A stretch of 64,000 nt of DNA from Tetmemena sp. SeJ-2015 (taxonomy: Eukaryota; Ciliophora; Spirotrichea; Sporadotrichida; Oxytrichidae). A model generated the notes under the pieces. The model made no database searches, was not told where the DNA came from, and saw only the letters and a list, made by a program, of their open reading frames with translations. The translations under genes were made by a program, and so were the position numbers. The stretch lies in assembly GCA_027382625.1 (NCBI GenBank), contig JAJKFJ010022837.1, positions 124,001-188,000 on the forward strand. Reading direction: 5' to 3'. Positions 11,490-23,045 of the stretch are shown here, one piece after another. How positions within the stretch are numbered: position 1 is the stretch's first letter; every line of letters starts with the position of its first letter.

Positions 11490-14400
11490 GAGAAATGATC
11501 GAGAGAAGAGCAGTGAGAGTAGCTCTGAGGATAGCGCAGAAGGTGATAATGATGCAAAAGTCTTTGGCTTTATTAACAAAGTAGATAAATTGCGTGGCAT
11601 AGATGGCAGAGTCAATATTTTTAAATCTGTCTCTGTTTTTTCTCTCTATTTTTAAGTCAAAGCTATTCTAAATTTGAACAAGCAAACGTATAATGCATAT
11701 ATTTTTGCTCTTTGTATGAGAACAGAATGAGTTCAAGACAGTTAGATAAAAAGCAAACTCACTCTTAAGATAAACTAGGTACCTCTAAAATTGCTACAGT
11801 AGTAAAATCTGGTCTTATGAAAATGATCCCGAGTGCAGTTCAAAACAGAACTGTACTTCATTCCTCAATTGATTAACTAGCAACTCACAGACAGAATGAC
11901 TATCATCAGGAATTAGATCTCAATGTGCAGGCTGGCAAAAATCTTGTTAGCAGCCACCAGACTATCTCGGTTGACAAACTGCAAAGCTATAATATAGAAG
12001 CTAACGAAAATGGAAACTCTTCTCAAGCTTTTGAATAGGACAATAGCTATACGTTTGAGAGTCCAGATGGAGCTAAAAGAAACGTAAGCATAAGTGCTAT
12101 GAAGGGCATGAATAGATATAATGAACTCTTATAATTGCTATTATAAGCTTTTCACTTATATAGATATGGGAGTTATTAAGGGAGCCAACTAATATCAATG
12201 AGATAAAGCCAAACTGTAACGGCCAGGAGGTATGCCAAATTCGTAGAGGATGAAAAGCTCATGCAAGATACAGAGAACGAACTCAAAAACATGGATAAAC
12301 AGGCCTTCGATAAAATGAGAAACCCTAAAAATTCTCATTGAAGATCTAAAGCTTAAGATAATTTTAGAAAACTATCAATATCTCCCATATATTTACTTCT
12401 AAGCATAAGAGTGATTCAGAGGAGTCTGATAGAAATTTACCTGGGAGAATTAATTACTAAAAGCCACAACTATCAAATCAAGAATATTTAAAACTCTACA
12501 ATCAGAAAAATGCTACTCATGATGGAGATAGAGAACGAGCTGGTAGCATAGTTGCCAATCTAAAAATGCCTAAGACTAAGAGCTTTCAAAATAACCCTCT
12601 GTTTAACAAGAATAAGAAACTCGAGAAGAACTTAAACTTGCATGCTCAAGATCTCTACGCAATTTAACAAGTCTAAGAGGGTGATATCGATTTTCTTAAG
12701 AAAGCTAATCAGTATGATGAAATTAAATTTTCTTTGCTATCTATTCTGGCTTAATGATGATCAGATTTTTACTTAGAACATGGTAAAGGAGCTTGAATAG
12801 CAACTACTTCTTGAAGAACAGCTCACCTCTATTCGAAACAAACACGGCCAAGTTAATAAAGAAAGCTTTTCACACTTTCTAAAAAAGATAGGTTTTAAGG
12901 GTAAAATATTCAATAAGAATCTCAGATAAGGAAAATCAGGAGAGGATCATCAACTTGACCATCAAGAGCAATATGAAAAATCTCTGACGAAGTTTCAGTA
13001 GATGGTTAGAAAAATAGCAGATTAAAGGGACAAGTAGCGCGCAGAATAGTTATTTGATAAAAACAGATAGGCTATCATAGAATAACAAATCAAAGCACAA
13101 AAGAAGTTCAAAAATGAGGATATTATAATAACTGACAAGCAGATAAGAGAACTAATACCTGAGGAGTTAGAAGTGAAGATGGAACTACCAAAGAATGCTT
13201 CAAATTTGACTAAGGAAGTGTCTTAATTAAGGCCTATATAACTCAGGAAGCTATTTGGCTTGAAAATTAAAGAGATGGAGAAATATAGAAGGGAGGGAGA
13301 ATTGGACAAGTTTAATTCTAATACGATCCAAACGAAGTAAAAGCAAGCTGATATGCAAGAATACAGACAGCATGTAAGGGAATAACTCCTTGAGGGACAT
13401 GAATGCTTGCTAGATAAGTCCTTGGAATATACTGTCAAACTACCTAATATGTGGAAGAAGCAACTCTAAGAAAAGTACAAAATTAAGGAGAATGATATAG
13501 AGCCTTTCTTCCATGAGAAGGTAGACATGTATTACGAGAAATGTAGAAGCTTGAAATTAAGAAGGAGACAGTAATGGATCTTAATTATAAGGAATACATG
13601 AAGCAACGACAGTCTGTTGCCGCAATCATTGATTAGAAGAAGGTTGAAAGCAATATTTATTATATTCATATTCATTTAGCAAGAACCAAGATACCAATGA
13701 GAAATCTCCAATAAAGTCAGCTAAAAGAGTTAGCTCTATCGGTGCAAATGATTCCATCCTTGGTCTTCCATCAATAATAGAGGACAAAAGTTTGCAAAAG
13801 CTCCCCTCACCTCAAAATTTTTACAGCTCAATCCAGGATATATCTCAAATTTAGGAGAGCCAAGTCTCCGTTTCTCCAAAGCTTTTGAACTCGAAGAAGA
13901 AGATTTTTCACAAAAACTCTTCTATGATATATTCATCCCACGAAAAGTCCGATATCATTAAGAACAGCCAAAACCTTTCCCACATTCGAGACTCCTCTAC
14001 ATTTACTTCTCGCCCCAAATAGAAGTCTAAGAGACTTTAAAAAAGCAAGAATAATATGCAGCTGCCTTATGTCTATGACTCTTCTATAATGAGTTTCTAA
14101 TCTAGTCAGCGATAGTCCTACAATTCTTCAGCACTAAGTAGGTTGAATAAAGTTTTCGACGATACTAAAGTGGAGTCTTAAAGGATATATGATTCTACTC
14201 GGAATATCTACAGCAACTATTACAACAACAATTCAGAGCGCAAATATCTGAGCAGACTTTCTGAGTCGAATGAGAATTTGAGATAACTTAATCAAATAGT
14301 TAAAGAGAAGATTAACTCTCATATTAAGGAGAGAGAATCAAGATAGGGACTAAGGAAAAACAAGACTACAAACCAAACTGAAGGGGTTACTCCAATTCAT

Positions 14401-14898
14401 AAGATGAGTACATTTTTATAATCAGAGTTTTATGTTAAAGCATTTGTATAAAATCATTTTTGGATAATGCAAATCCAACGAATATCAGTGGAGGAGATGG
14501 AAGTTTTCACACTCGCTAAGGCTCTTCTATATCCCAGTTCCTTTTAGGAAGTAATAGAGGAGCTTAGCCTTAGTCTATAAATGTGTCAATTCTTGGAGAA
14601 GGAGGAGCTAAGATATAGCCAGCTTTGAGATTGAGTAAAGTTCAAGAAAGAGACAACTTGATAGATCTAAATAGCTTTGAAATTTATAAGAATGATTTTG
14701 ACAAAAAAGTGATAGAATGTTAAATATTTTGTAAAATTCAACTAATTGTTAAAAGAATGGTGCGAGGATGAGCTTAAATCGCTAAACACAGATTACTAAA
14801 GGCTTAACTACTATGCTACAAAGAAGCTTTATATTTTATTTAGCCGTTTTTACATAGGATAATAGTACGGTTTCTTATCTAGTACTTTTAAGTGCTGA
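11490..14898 (+). CDS. Q/K-rich coiled-coil protein, tandem paralog 2
   Basis: Second copy of the preceding gene. The blocks are KRNDREKSSESSSEDSAEGD near 11490, NPLFNKNKKLEKNLNLHAQD near 12590, EMEKYRREGELDKFNSNT near 13270, KENDIEPFFHEKVDMYYEK near 13490, NKVFDDTKVESQRIYDSTRN near 14150, and LKEWCEDELKSLNTDYQRLN near 14755, ending at TGA 14896-14898. Similarity to paralog 1 is clear but far from identical, so the duplication is old. The start is uncertain: a TGA lies just upstream of the first block, so the first codons may come from another segment. Function is unknown. Confidence 0.6.
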
Positions 14899-15172
14899 GA
14901 TTTGAAATTGATTATTAATTCCATTCCTAAAATTTTACTTTACTTTACTATTTAGCCGTTTGGCCTTTAGAATAGAATGTCCATGCTCAGAGTATGATAA
15001 TATATTCTCCTTCAGCTTTAAACCCAGTTTCTTTAACCCTAAATTACTTTAATTTTTTGCATAACTGTATGATTCAAGAGCTTGATAAAATATCACCTTA
15101 CTGAATAAATAAGCTTACTCGAATAGAGAGAAACTATACCCACAAGAGAGATAGTGAATTGCAATTTACTTT

Positions 15173-16459
15173 TCACTTATGCACTTTCATAGGCTCGCAT
15201 ATAAATTATATTTGATGATGCAAGGAAGACGCAACACTAATCATCCGTTTTCTTCTGCTTCTTGCATTCTCTAATGATTCTTACTTATTTAGTTTTTATA
15301 GTCTTTCAAACCTTATTTTCATTTTTCTCAGCGCATTATTTTTTCTATCATCTGTCTTATTTATAGTCTCATTGTTAGGATTACTGTTTAATATAGATAA
15401 TTTAGTATGATAAATTAATCTGTTGGTCTATATAGGAATTCGCATTCGTTAGTCCTAAGTTGCTGGCACTCTTAGTGTCGTCATTAAAAGTTAAAAATAA
15501 TTATTCACTAAGATTAGAGAATGAAAAAATGAATTACCTTCGGCTCCGTGAAGACTGCTTTTGAAACTTGCATCTGGCTTGAAGCTTGTATTTTACTTGC
15601 TGACACCGAACGCTAAACTTGGCTACTGTCCAAATGACATAGGGTAGACTGATTCTCTTTGTTGAACTTTCAAGCTATAAAAGTTTTTAGCATTACTGAA
15701 TGAGAAGAATAAAAATTTAGATCCATTTCCAGGTTGATGCATCTACTTACTCGGTCTGTGGAGCGAAAGAAAGTGGAGCCCCATCATGATAATCAATTTG
15801 CTAATTGCCATGAGTATTCAACCTTTGAGTCCCTTGATTACTAACATGGCTGCTTGGAAAGGGATTAGCATAGATCTCCCCAGATGGTTATTGTCCTACC
15901 TAACCACTTAAATGAATTAAAAGTCTTGAAATAAAATGAGAACTTCCTTTGTTATCACTCTAGAATTTCTGTTGAGTGTAGAGAAGAGATGTTGTAGCTA
16001 AAGATTATCCTCCCAAGTCGTCACTGCTATGATTTTTCCCAGAATCATTTTATTTGTCTACACTCTGCATGTATGTCGCTATACAAAAGTTCTTTAGTTC
16101 ATCATTTGAATCGTTTATATAAGAGAATTGCTAACGCTTATTTATAAGTTTAGACTAGAATCTGAAAATCTAGAGAATCTGAGCGATTATAAAAGCTCTT
16201 AGCATTGAGGAATGATGGCTCATTCTTACCTCCATACTTGAAGACATTCAGATTTGTGGGCATCTGTTACTGCTATTGACCGGAATTTCCAGTGGTTGAG
16301 TTTTGTAAATCCTTCTTAAGGTATTTATCGCTTGATTAAAAGCCGATACCTTATTTTATATAAGTTAAATATTGATTAGGTGTTCTATGAGGAGGCATTG
16401 CTTTCTGCATTGTCTCTCATGTCTTTGTGATTTTCTTGCTTTACACAGCACGCTCCCAT
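15173..16459 (-). CDS. Unknown protein with MGACC lipidation motif
   Basis: Minus-strand gene. The ATG chosen at 16459-16457 gives MGACCVKQENHKDM, a classic N-myristoylation (Gly2) plus palmitoylation (Cys4, Cys5) context that suggests membrane anchoring. The body is rich in Q, S and N (NSTTGNSGQQQQQMPTNLNV, GEIYANPFPSSHVSNQGTQ). The C-terminus is a basic coiled coil (RKMKIRFERLQKLNKQESLENA) ending at TGA 15175-15173. Frame changes near 16215 and 15735 indicate introns (GTAAG follows KYG) or IESs. The family is not recognised. The frame is also open upstream of the chosen ATG, but the lipidation context favours this start. Confidence 0.55.
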
Positions 16460-16747
16460 TATTAGAGTGCCTTTTATTACTAAATTGTTTCCAATTAACT
16501 TACTATCTAGAGCATATCTCACTACTATCTCATTCAGATATTATTTTACTTTGAAAAGCAAAGCCAGTTTTTAATTAAATTTCTAATCTTTTCTTACATT
16601 TAAATCCAATCATCCATCACTGGTTAGTTTAAATTTGTGCGAAATGGGTCGGATAAGAATGAGAGTGCCAGCGATAATAAATTGACTAAAATATTACTAA
16701 TAAATTACACAACAGGAAATAATGCTAATTTTATTTCTCTTTAAATA
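16460..16747. promoter_or_regulatory. Shared divergent promoter region
   Basis: 288 bp between two divergent genes. It is AT-rich, with no clear single motif that I can defend. Confidence 0.3.
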
Positions 16748-19336
16748 ATGAGTGGATGTGACCTCGACAATATAGAATAAGTCTACAAATTAAATGAGGT
16801 TGACTCCCTTCCAATCTTCATTTATAATTATCATAGATTTATAATCGAGCAGCTCTGAGAGCTATACAAGAAAGCAATCGATGATTTAATGGAGGAGAAG
16901 ATCAAATATGAAGAGTTTGAGTGTAAGTTGAGCCTTTATAGTTTCAATCGGAATTACTGAAAAGGAAGAAATTATCTGTCTGTTTAACGAGTAATGCACT
17001 AAAATGCCTCTAAAATAGTGTCACTAGAATTTTAAAAACCCTTTTCTCAAATGAACTTTACACTTCACTTCTCTTGAACGAGTCTATTGATTTTGTTCTG
17101 CCTTTATCTAAATTCAATATTGACAAGAATTTCATTACATAATTCTTTATCAGTCTATTCGATCAATAATCTATTTTTATGCACCAAATTCAATCAACTT
17201 CTTCTGTAGTGACTAGCAAGGAATACGAGCAAGAGCTTGAAAATATGAATGATCAGAACTAAAAGCGCATAGATGAGCTTGAAACTGAGAATGAGTAAGT
17301 TGTGCGGGACTTTGATCGCATAAAAAATAAGTACGATGCTGATAAAAAGGAATTGCTGAAACTTGAAAAGGAAAACGAGGCTCTTAAGCGAAGCCTTGGA
17401 AGCACAGGTGATTAAGCTAAGATGACTTTCTAAAAGCTCAGAAACCTGGAAATTGAAAACGAAGCTTATGAGGGTCATTTGAGTCAATTAATTAGAGCTC
17501 ATTATGATGATTAAGATTGTTTGAGGTAATCTGAGTAGAAAATCTTAGACTTAGAGCAGAAGTTGGATTTCTCACTGGAGGAATTGGCTTTGCTATAATC
17601 TGAACTTGAAGAATACAAGTTACACTCTTAGGAGTAACTTGAAAGGCTCAAGCAACAGCTTGAAGAGACTAATACCGAACTTCAAGTGAAGGAAAGAGAA
17701 CTCAAGAAGATGAAGATCCAGAGCTTGATGTATGAAACTAGTCTGCATCAATAACAGCAATAGCAGCAGTAATCGCACAATAGCAACACTCTTAACTTAC
17801 TCACTGGATAGCAATAACAGCATTTTGTATCAATGAAGACTGCTGCAGCTGGATCAAATCATCTCGGGGCACCTAATTCAAGCCAGACTAATATAAGACT
17901 AAGCCAAGGAAAGGGCGGCAACATGCTTAATAAGATGAGCAGTCAAGATATGATGTTTGGAGGAATCCCATCTGGCGGAAGAAGTATGACTATCAAGCAT
18001 ACTAGTGGAAATATTTCTTGATTCAATTTTGAAATCAGGTAGAAAATCTTGGGGGCGAAGATGCCAGATTTAATGCAGCCTCAAGAGTAACAACAGAAGA
18101 GGACCCCTTCACACATCATGGAGCTACTCTTCAGCAAGAGTTAGAGGATTAAGATGGTATTTTTGATAGAGAAGACTATCAAAGATCACAAAGACCAGAA
18201 TCTGCTAGATTTGACATAGTTTAGGGCAGAAGTTCTTCAGTAATGAGCTCTCAGCAAAACTTCAACCTCAAAGAATAAGAGCTGAAATAAAACAGAATCT
18301 CGTTAGGACAGGAGATCTATGACGACAATCAAAGCTCAGCAACGCAGTAATTCAACGAGTCAATTATTCAAAACTAAGAGCAGGAGGTGAGACCTACAGA
18401 AAATGACCACAAAGCAAGTCTTCATGATGCTAATGAGGACTTAAGCTATCAACAAGAAACTTAAAATTAAGAAGATTCAGCCCCTCACGTTGAATAAGTG
18501 GAGGATAAACAAATATAATTAAATGCTCATTTCATATTTAAACATTAGACTCAATCAGACGTTATCAGCACTCCTATTGGAAACTAGCAAGTTGAATAAA
18601 GATCAAGTGAGAAAGAAGATCTGAAAAAGAGTGGAACATTCGCTGGTTCTTAATTGGAAGCTCAATAAGTAGGAAGAAAGTCAAATACATTCATAGAAAA
18701 TGCACAAAGTAAGGGGAACGTGGAGACTAATTTTATCAATGAAAATTAAAATTTGAATCCCAATCAATCTGTTAATCAACAAGCTTACTTTCTGTTTTTC
18801 CGTTTATTGTAATTAATAAATACTACCAAGGAGGATTAGATCCACGATATATGTCAAACCCTATCCCATAAGCTTCTTACTTTAACTACAATAATCAATA
18901 CCCCCACTAATCTCCCTTCGCTCACTAGTCTGGCTATGGACAGAAGGCAAGAGAGCCGCTTGGTTCTTATGCAGCAGGTGGATATAACGGAGCAGCCTCG
19001 GGGCCAGATTTCGATGACAATTTACTAATGGAAGATATAGATATTGATGAGCTACTTGAATGTGACGATATCGAACAAACAGCTTTCATAAACTCTTCAA
19101 AGTATATGCTCGGAATTTTTGATAGCGTCATCAACTCTATTGATGAAAGGATCAACTGCAAGAGAAATAATTTCTATGGACCATCTGCTACAACTCAATA
19201 TCCAAATGGCAGCTAGAACTATTTCTAAGGTGGTGCAAACGGACCACATCGCGGAATAAATCATGAAAGCTTAATGAGAGGTGGCCTTGCTGCTGATAAT
19301 TTCGACAAGACCCGAAAAATATCCGTTCTCTATTGA
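16748..19336 (+). CDS. NudE/NDEL1-like coiled-coil protein
   Basis: The core is a long coiled coil (17200-17740) whose heptads and phrasing match the NudE family: NLEIENEAYE, QKILDLEQKLD, LEELALLQSELEEYK, QERLKQQLEE. NudE/NDEL1 proteins bind LIS1 and dynein in microtubule transport. A poly-Q run near 17755 and a Q/N/E-rich tail follow. After an IES with pointer GAAAT the frame continues into a tail with QVENLGGEDARF, and after a second (CAAG) into GGLDPRYMSNPIP and an acidic patch (LLMEDIDIDELLECDD). Stop TGA is at 19334-19336. The conservative start is ATG 17179. Coding extends in frame upstream, and ATG 16748 (MSGCDLDNIEQVYK) may be the real start, joined through IESs or an intron. It could instead be a separate small gene. 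Confidence 0.65.
18013..18035. other. IES, pointer GAAAT, 23 bp
   Basis: GAAAT occurs at 18008-18012 and 18031-18035. The insert supplies an in-frame TGA at 18019. Removal joins HTSGN to QVENLGGED and extends the protein by about 400 residues. Confidence 0.75.
18784..18830. other. IES, pointer CAAG, 47 bp
   Basis: CAAG occurs at 18780-18783 and 18827-18830 around an AT-rich insert. Removal reads NQQGGLDPRYM. Confidence 0.7.
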
Positions 19337-19504
19337 GATTGCGAATATGGACGTGCCTTCGCGAAGTTTTGATCCAAATAGGTTATTCATTTTGATACTA
19401 CTATTAAGAAGAACGCTATTTTGACTCTAGATTCGATAATGAAGTTACTATGAAGTATATATGCAAATTTATCAGCCTAAAGAGTTAATACTCTGGCTTT
19501 ATAA

Positions 19505-19865
19505 TAGTTTATTATAGCTGAGAATTTAATAAAAAAGAGAATTAAATTAGATATTAAATTAAAATGGAATAAATCACTTGCAGTTGAAGTGTGTCCAATT
19601 AAATAATAATTACGTCTTTCGATTCAGTATCAATTTTTAGAGCATTTTATCCTATAAACTTTTGTGTGGGAGCGCTCAGCAAAGAGTTATAAGTGACACA
19701 AGTTTAGATGAAGATGATGAAGAGGATGAAGAAGAATGCATGAGTCATATATCGTCAGTGAAGTACTGGGAAGATAATTACAAATTAATTTTTAATAAGT
19801 ATTAAAAAAGCTGCAGATCAGGGGTGAATCTACGATTTCAACTTCCAGGAATTTGCAACTCTCCA
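19505..19865 (+). pseudogene. Duplicated fragment, copy 1 (5' region of the gene near 52.4 kb)
   Basis: About 350 bp that match 52440-52696 plus 53193-53290 in inverted orientation. The coding part keeps the same frame in both copies: CGSAQxRVISDTxL, then an acidic run and EEC. Many differences fall in third positions. Copy 1 has four G where copy 2 has five, which puts TGA in frame after AADQG. Copy 1 is followed by non-coding DNA, so it looks like a truncated duplicate. A short independent gene is the alternative. Confidence 0.55.
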
Positions 19866-19964
19866 TTTATTATTTAATTAATCATCGATTTTAAATAAAA
19901 TTCCTACTATAATTATTTTATCGCTCTCACTTGTATTTAATTTCTATCGTTGCATTTTGAGTCT

Positions 19965-22763
19965 ATGAACTTTGAGAATAACTCTACCTTGGAAACTTCA
20001 CTCACACAAAGTTTTGAGCAGAACAGAGTTTTGAAAGTTTTTACAAGTCAAGACTGTAAGCTATATCAAATTAAATTACCGTTCCTCCTTATCTTACTCT
20101 CTTTTAATTTCTAATTTCACTTTATACAAACTTCTTTTAGTTTCCCTTGATGTGAGTTCAAGCAAATTCTTCAAAAGAGAAAAGAGATTGCCACTTTTTG
20201 CTCTGCTCAGAAAGCCTTAATTTTTCAAAGGCAAGTAAGAGCTAGCAAATCTCTCTGTTTCCCAAATGAAGTCGAAGATTTCCACAGCTTGACCCTAGAT
20301 CTCTGAGAAAAGATTGAGCTTCTGTATGAGAATTTTGAAGAACCAAAGAGCACTTAATCAAAGAGAGTTTGAGTACTTTTTAATCGAAGATTTTGCGCCA
20401 AACCTCCAACTCAATTAGAATCTCAATCAGAGGTAATTGTTAATCTGGTTTTAACTGATTTTAGTTCAAATGTTTTGAGTCTCAGTTTTGAACATAACCA
20501 GATCAAAAGCGAAAGGGAAAAGCTTAGTGGATGCTCTTACATCATAGATATTAAGCTTGAGAATTCAAATCTTGTTCGCCAAAGTCTAGCCTCAATTTTT
20601 TCACACAAGCTTTTCCTCTCTTTTTTGAAACAGATAGTTATGATTTATATGCAAATCTTATTTCAATAAATGATCCAAACTTCAGAGAGCGCTATTTCAA
20701 TTGGTTTTGAGGTAAGAGTTTAAGCTCTTAGATTCACTTGTGAACTTCTGAGGATTTTGAGAACTTCTAGCTTTCCTATTGTCTGCAAGAGATCAAGATC
20801 AAAATCTCATTTGAATCATTGTTCAGTAAAACCAGGCAAGCAAACCCAACCACCTTAAATGCCATCACTATCCTCTCAAAATGAAAGCTCTGATACTTCT
20901 AAGCAGACTCAAACTTAGAAGTCTTCGACTGGTATTGCTCCTCTTAAAAATTCCAAGTAGATCTCCCTAAAATACCAGCCTAAGCTAAACTCACAGTATA
21001 ATTTTTGTAATGCATTTAAACTCGCAGCTTGAAGTCTCCAAGTAATCGAAACTCAACTCAGCTTGCAAGCAAATCTCTTAGATTTTGAAATGCAGCATTG
21101 ATCCTCCATCTAAGCTGAAAACTAAGAGTATGAAAATAAGTTCTACTGAGATTTCATCTCATGAGGAGATACTCTCAAACTTTGCTACCAAGAACTCCTC
21201 TCCAATTTCTTCAGATAATGAAATGTCACCAAACTCAAACTATCCTTTATCTCAGTTGGGAAATAAACAAATAATTTAATCACAGAGCTTAATTAGATGT
21301 GAGACATGGCAAAGTTCAACTTTATAAATTAAGATAAAAACTATTAAGAGAGGCTAATATATTTCTAATAAAAATTTTTTAAAAAGAAAGCCATACTTTT
21401 TATTAAATAGGCTTGAAGACCGAAAATTTTCAGAAATTAGTTTGCAAAGTGCTCTCTTGCAGACATCATCAAGCAGTAGCAAGAAGCCTGGCACTTCGTC
21501 AATTTTTAGCTAAATAATTACTCAAACTATCTAATTCAAAATGAAAGCTAATAAAGATTTATAATTACTAGCATTTTCACTTCTTCTAAGGACGAGATGT
21601 GAATTCATTTAGAAGGGGTAGTGGCAATACTTTTCAAGATGAAAGATTTGAGAGATTTGAAAAGCAAAAATCAAGCTAAAAAATGCTTTCTAGCCCTGCT
21701 AATTTTAACCAGCTTTTGGATGAACCCTCTGGATTTAAAAAGCCCTCAGGTTCGAACAAAAAAGTGAGGCAGAGAAAGAGAAAAACTTATCCACTCTAGG
21801 ATTTTGAAATAAGAGGGTCTGATAAGTTTACTCACCAGGCAAATATAGCTGAGGAACCCAGAGATTTTTAGAGAACCAATCCCACTTTCTAACATCAGTA
21901 TGATCTTGATTTTGAAGGCTTTGATAACCCTGTCTCAAATCATCAGTATGTTGAAGAAGAGGACTACTATGAAGAGACTAGAGAAGAGTTTGTTGACTAA
22001 GATAACTAAGACTATTTATAAATTTAAAGAATATCTCAGCTTTTTTTAAATTTTGAGTACCAAAACTCTCAGAAGGAATTTGATTATGAATACTTCTTTT
22101 CATCAAGTTTTTCACCTTCTGCAAAGCCATCTGTACCTAAAGAGACTTACCAGATAGTAATTCCTCGATCTTGCAAAGAGCTTGGCATCAAGGCTCGCAA
22201 CTACTCAAACAAAGAGAAGTCCCAGTTCGTTGTCAACTCCTCTCGCATCTTGGCTGATGGAAGAACCTCTCTCATGATTAAGAACATCCCCAACAAATAC
22301 TCCAAGCAGCTTTTGATTCAAACTATTGAGATGAATCACAAGAACTAGTCAATAATTAAAGCTTTACAGCTCTTGCGAGTTAATCAAATATTTTATAGTA
22401 TGACTTCCTGTACTTGCCTATCGACTTTCAGAACAAGTGCAACGTGGGGTATGCTTTCATAAATCTAAAGGCTCTGGAGCAAGCGAAGAGCTTCTACAAG
22501 TACTTTCATGGAAGAACTTGGGAGTACTTCAACTCTGACAAAGTTTGTGAGATCTCTTATGCTCGTATTCAAGGTTTCAGCGCACTCAACTCTCATTTCC
22601 AAACTTCTAGCTATATTTTACTATCAAGTATATATTAATCAAGTTTCAAAGCATCAGAATTCAGAAAGATCAAAAGTTGAAGCCTGAGATCAAGTCAAAG
22701 CCAAAGAACAAGCCACCAGTTTAAACTAATTTAAAGGCCTAGAAAAAGAGTGTCCCAAAATGA
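19965..22763 (+). CDS. Mei2-like RNA-binding protein
   Basis: The C-terminal RRM (22260-22610) is of the distinct Mei2 type: RTSLMIKNIPNKYSKQLL, then QYDFLYLPIDFQNKCNVGYA, FINL, and KVCEISYARIQGFSALNSHF. Mei2 proteins bind RNA and control meiotic entry in yeast; plant and ciliate relatives are known. The N-terminus begins MNFENNSTLETSLTQSF and has a GT-AG intron at 20056-20140, followed by FSLDVSSSKFFKREKRLP. The middle part is S/Q/N-rich with a basic KKVRQRKRKTYPLQDFEIRG motif near 21760. IESs with pointers CAG, TAGT and TATAT are removed to restore the frame. Coding between 20260 and 20870 changes frame in a way I could not fully resolve. Stop TGA is at 22761-22763. Confidence 0.85.
20056..20140 (+). 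other. GT-AG intron, 85 bp
   Basis: It starts GTAAGC and ends CTTTTAG. Splicing joins TSQD to FSLDVSSSKFF in frame. No direct repeat flanks it, so an intron is preferred over an IES. Confidence 0.6.
20997..21027. other. IES, pointer CAG
   Basis: CAG occurs at 20994-20996 and 21025-21027. Removal gives KLNSQLEVSKQSKLNSACKQ in the frame used downstream. Confidence 0.6.
22350..22399. other. IES, pointer TAGT, 50 bp, inside the RRM
   Basis: TAGT occurs at 22346-22349 and 22396-22399. Removal joins MNHKNQ to YDFLYLPIDF, exactly the conserved order of the Mei2 RRM. Confidence 0.85.
22617..22633. other. IES, pointer TATAT, 17 bp
   Basis: TATAT occurs at 22612-22616 and 22629-22633. Removal shifts the frame to a basic C-terminal tail (KLKPEIKSKPKNKPPVQ) ending at TGA 22763. 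Without it the protein stops earlier in another frame. Confidence 0.5.
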
Positions 22764-23045
22764 AAACTTTCCTCTTTGAACTTCTGTCACCCATCTTTGG
22801 TTGATATTTAAACTCTTTGAGGAAGGAAGACTAAGACTGTGAGAGTATGAGAGATTTGATATTTCTATTGTAACAATGACCAGAGAGCCTTATATTTGCC
22901 ACTTGATAAGTTTAGAGTTTTTGATTAGATTTTGAGACTTAATTTATTGCTGATTGATTTTTATCTTCGAGGCAGAGATATTAAAATGAATAAAAGTAAT
23001 CTTATGCGTGCATGATATCTTTATTACATATGTCAATCCCATACA

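Noticed and set aside
16748..20400. UGA as a sense codon (in-frame TGA after Leu near 16858 and 20305)
   Set aside because: Conserved genes all end at TGA and contain none inside. The case near 16858 goes away with a small AGCT-flanked excision; the other is an unresolved border.
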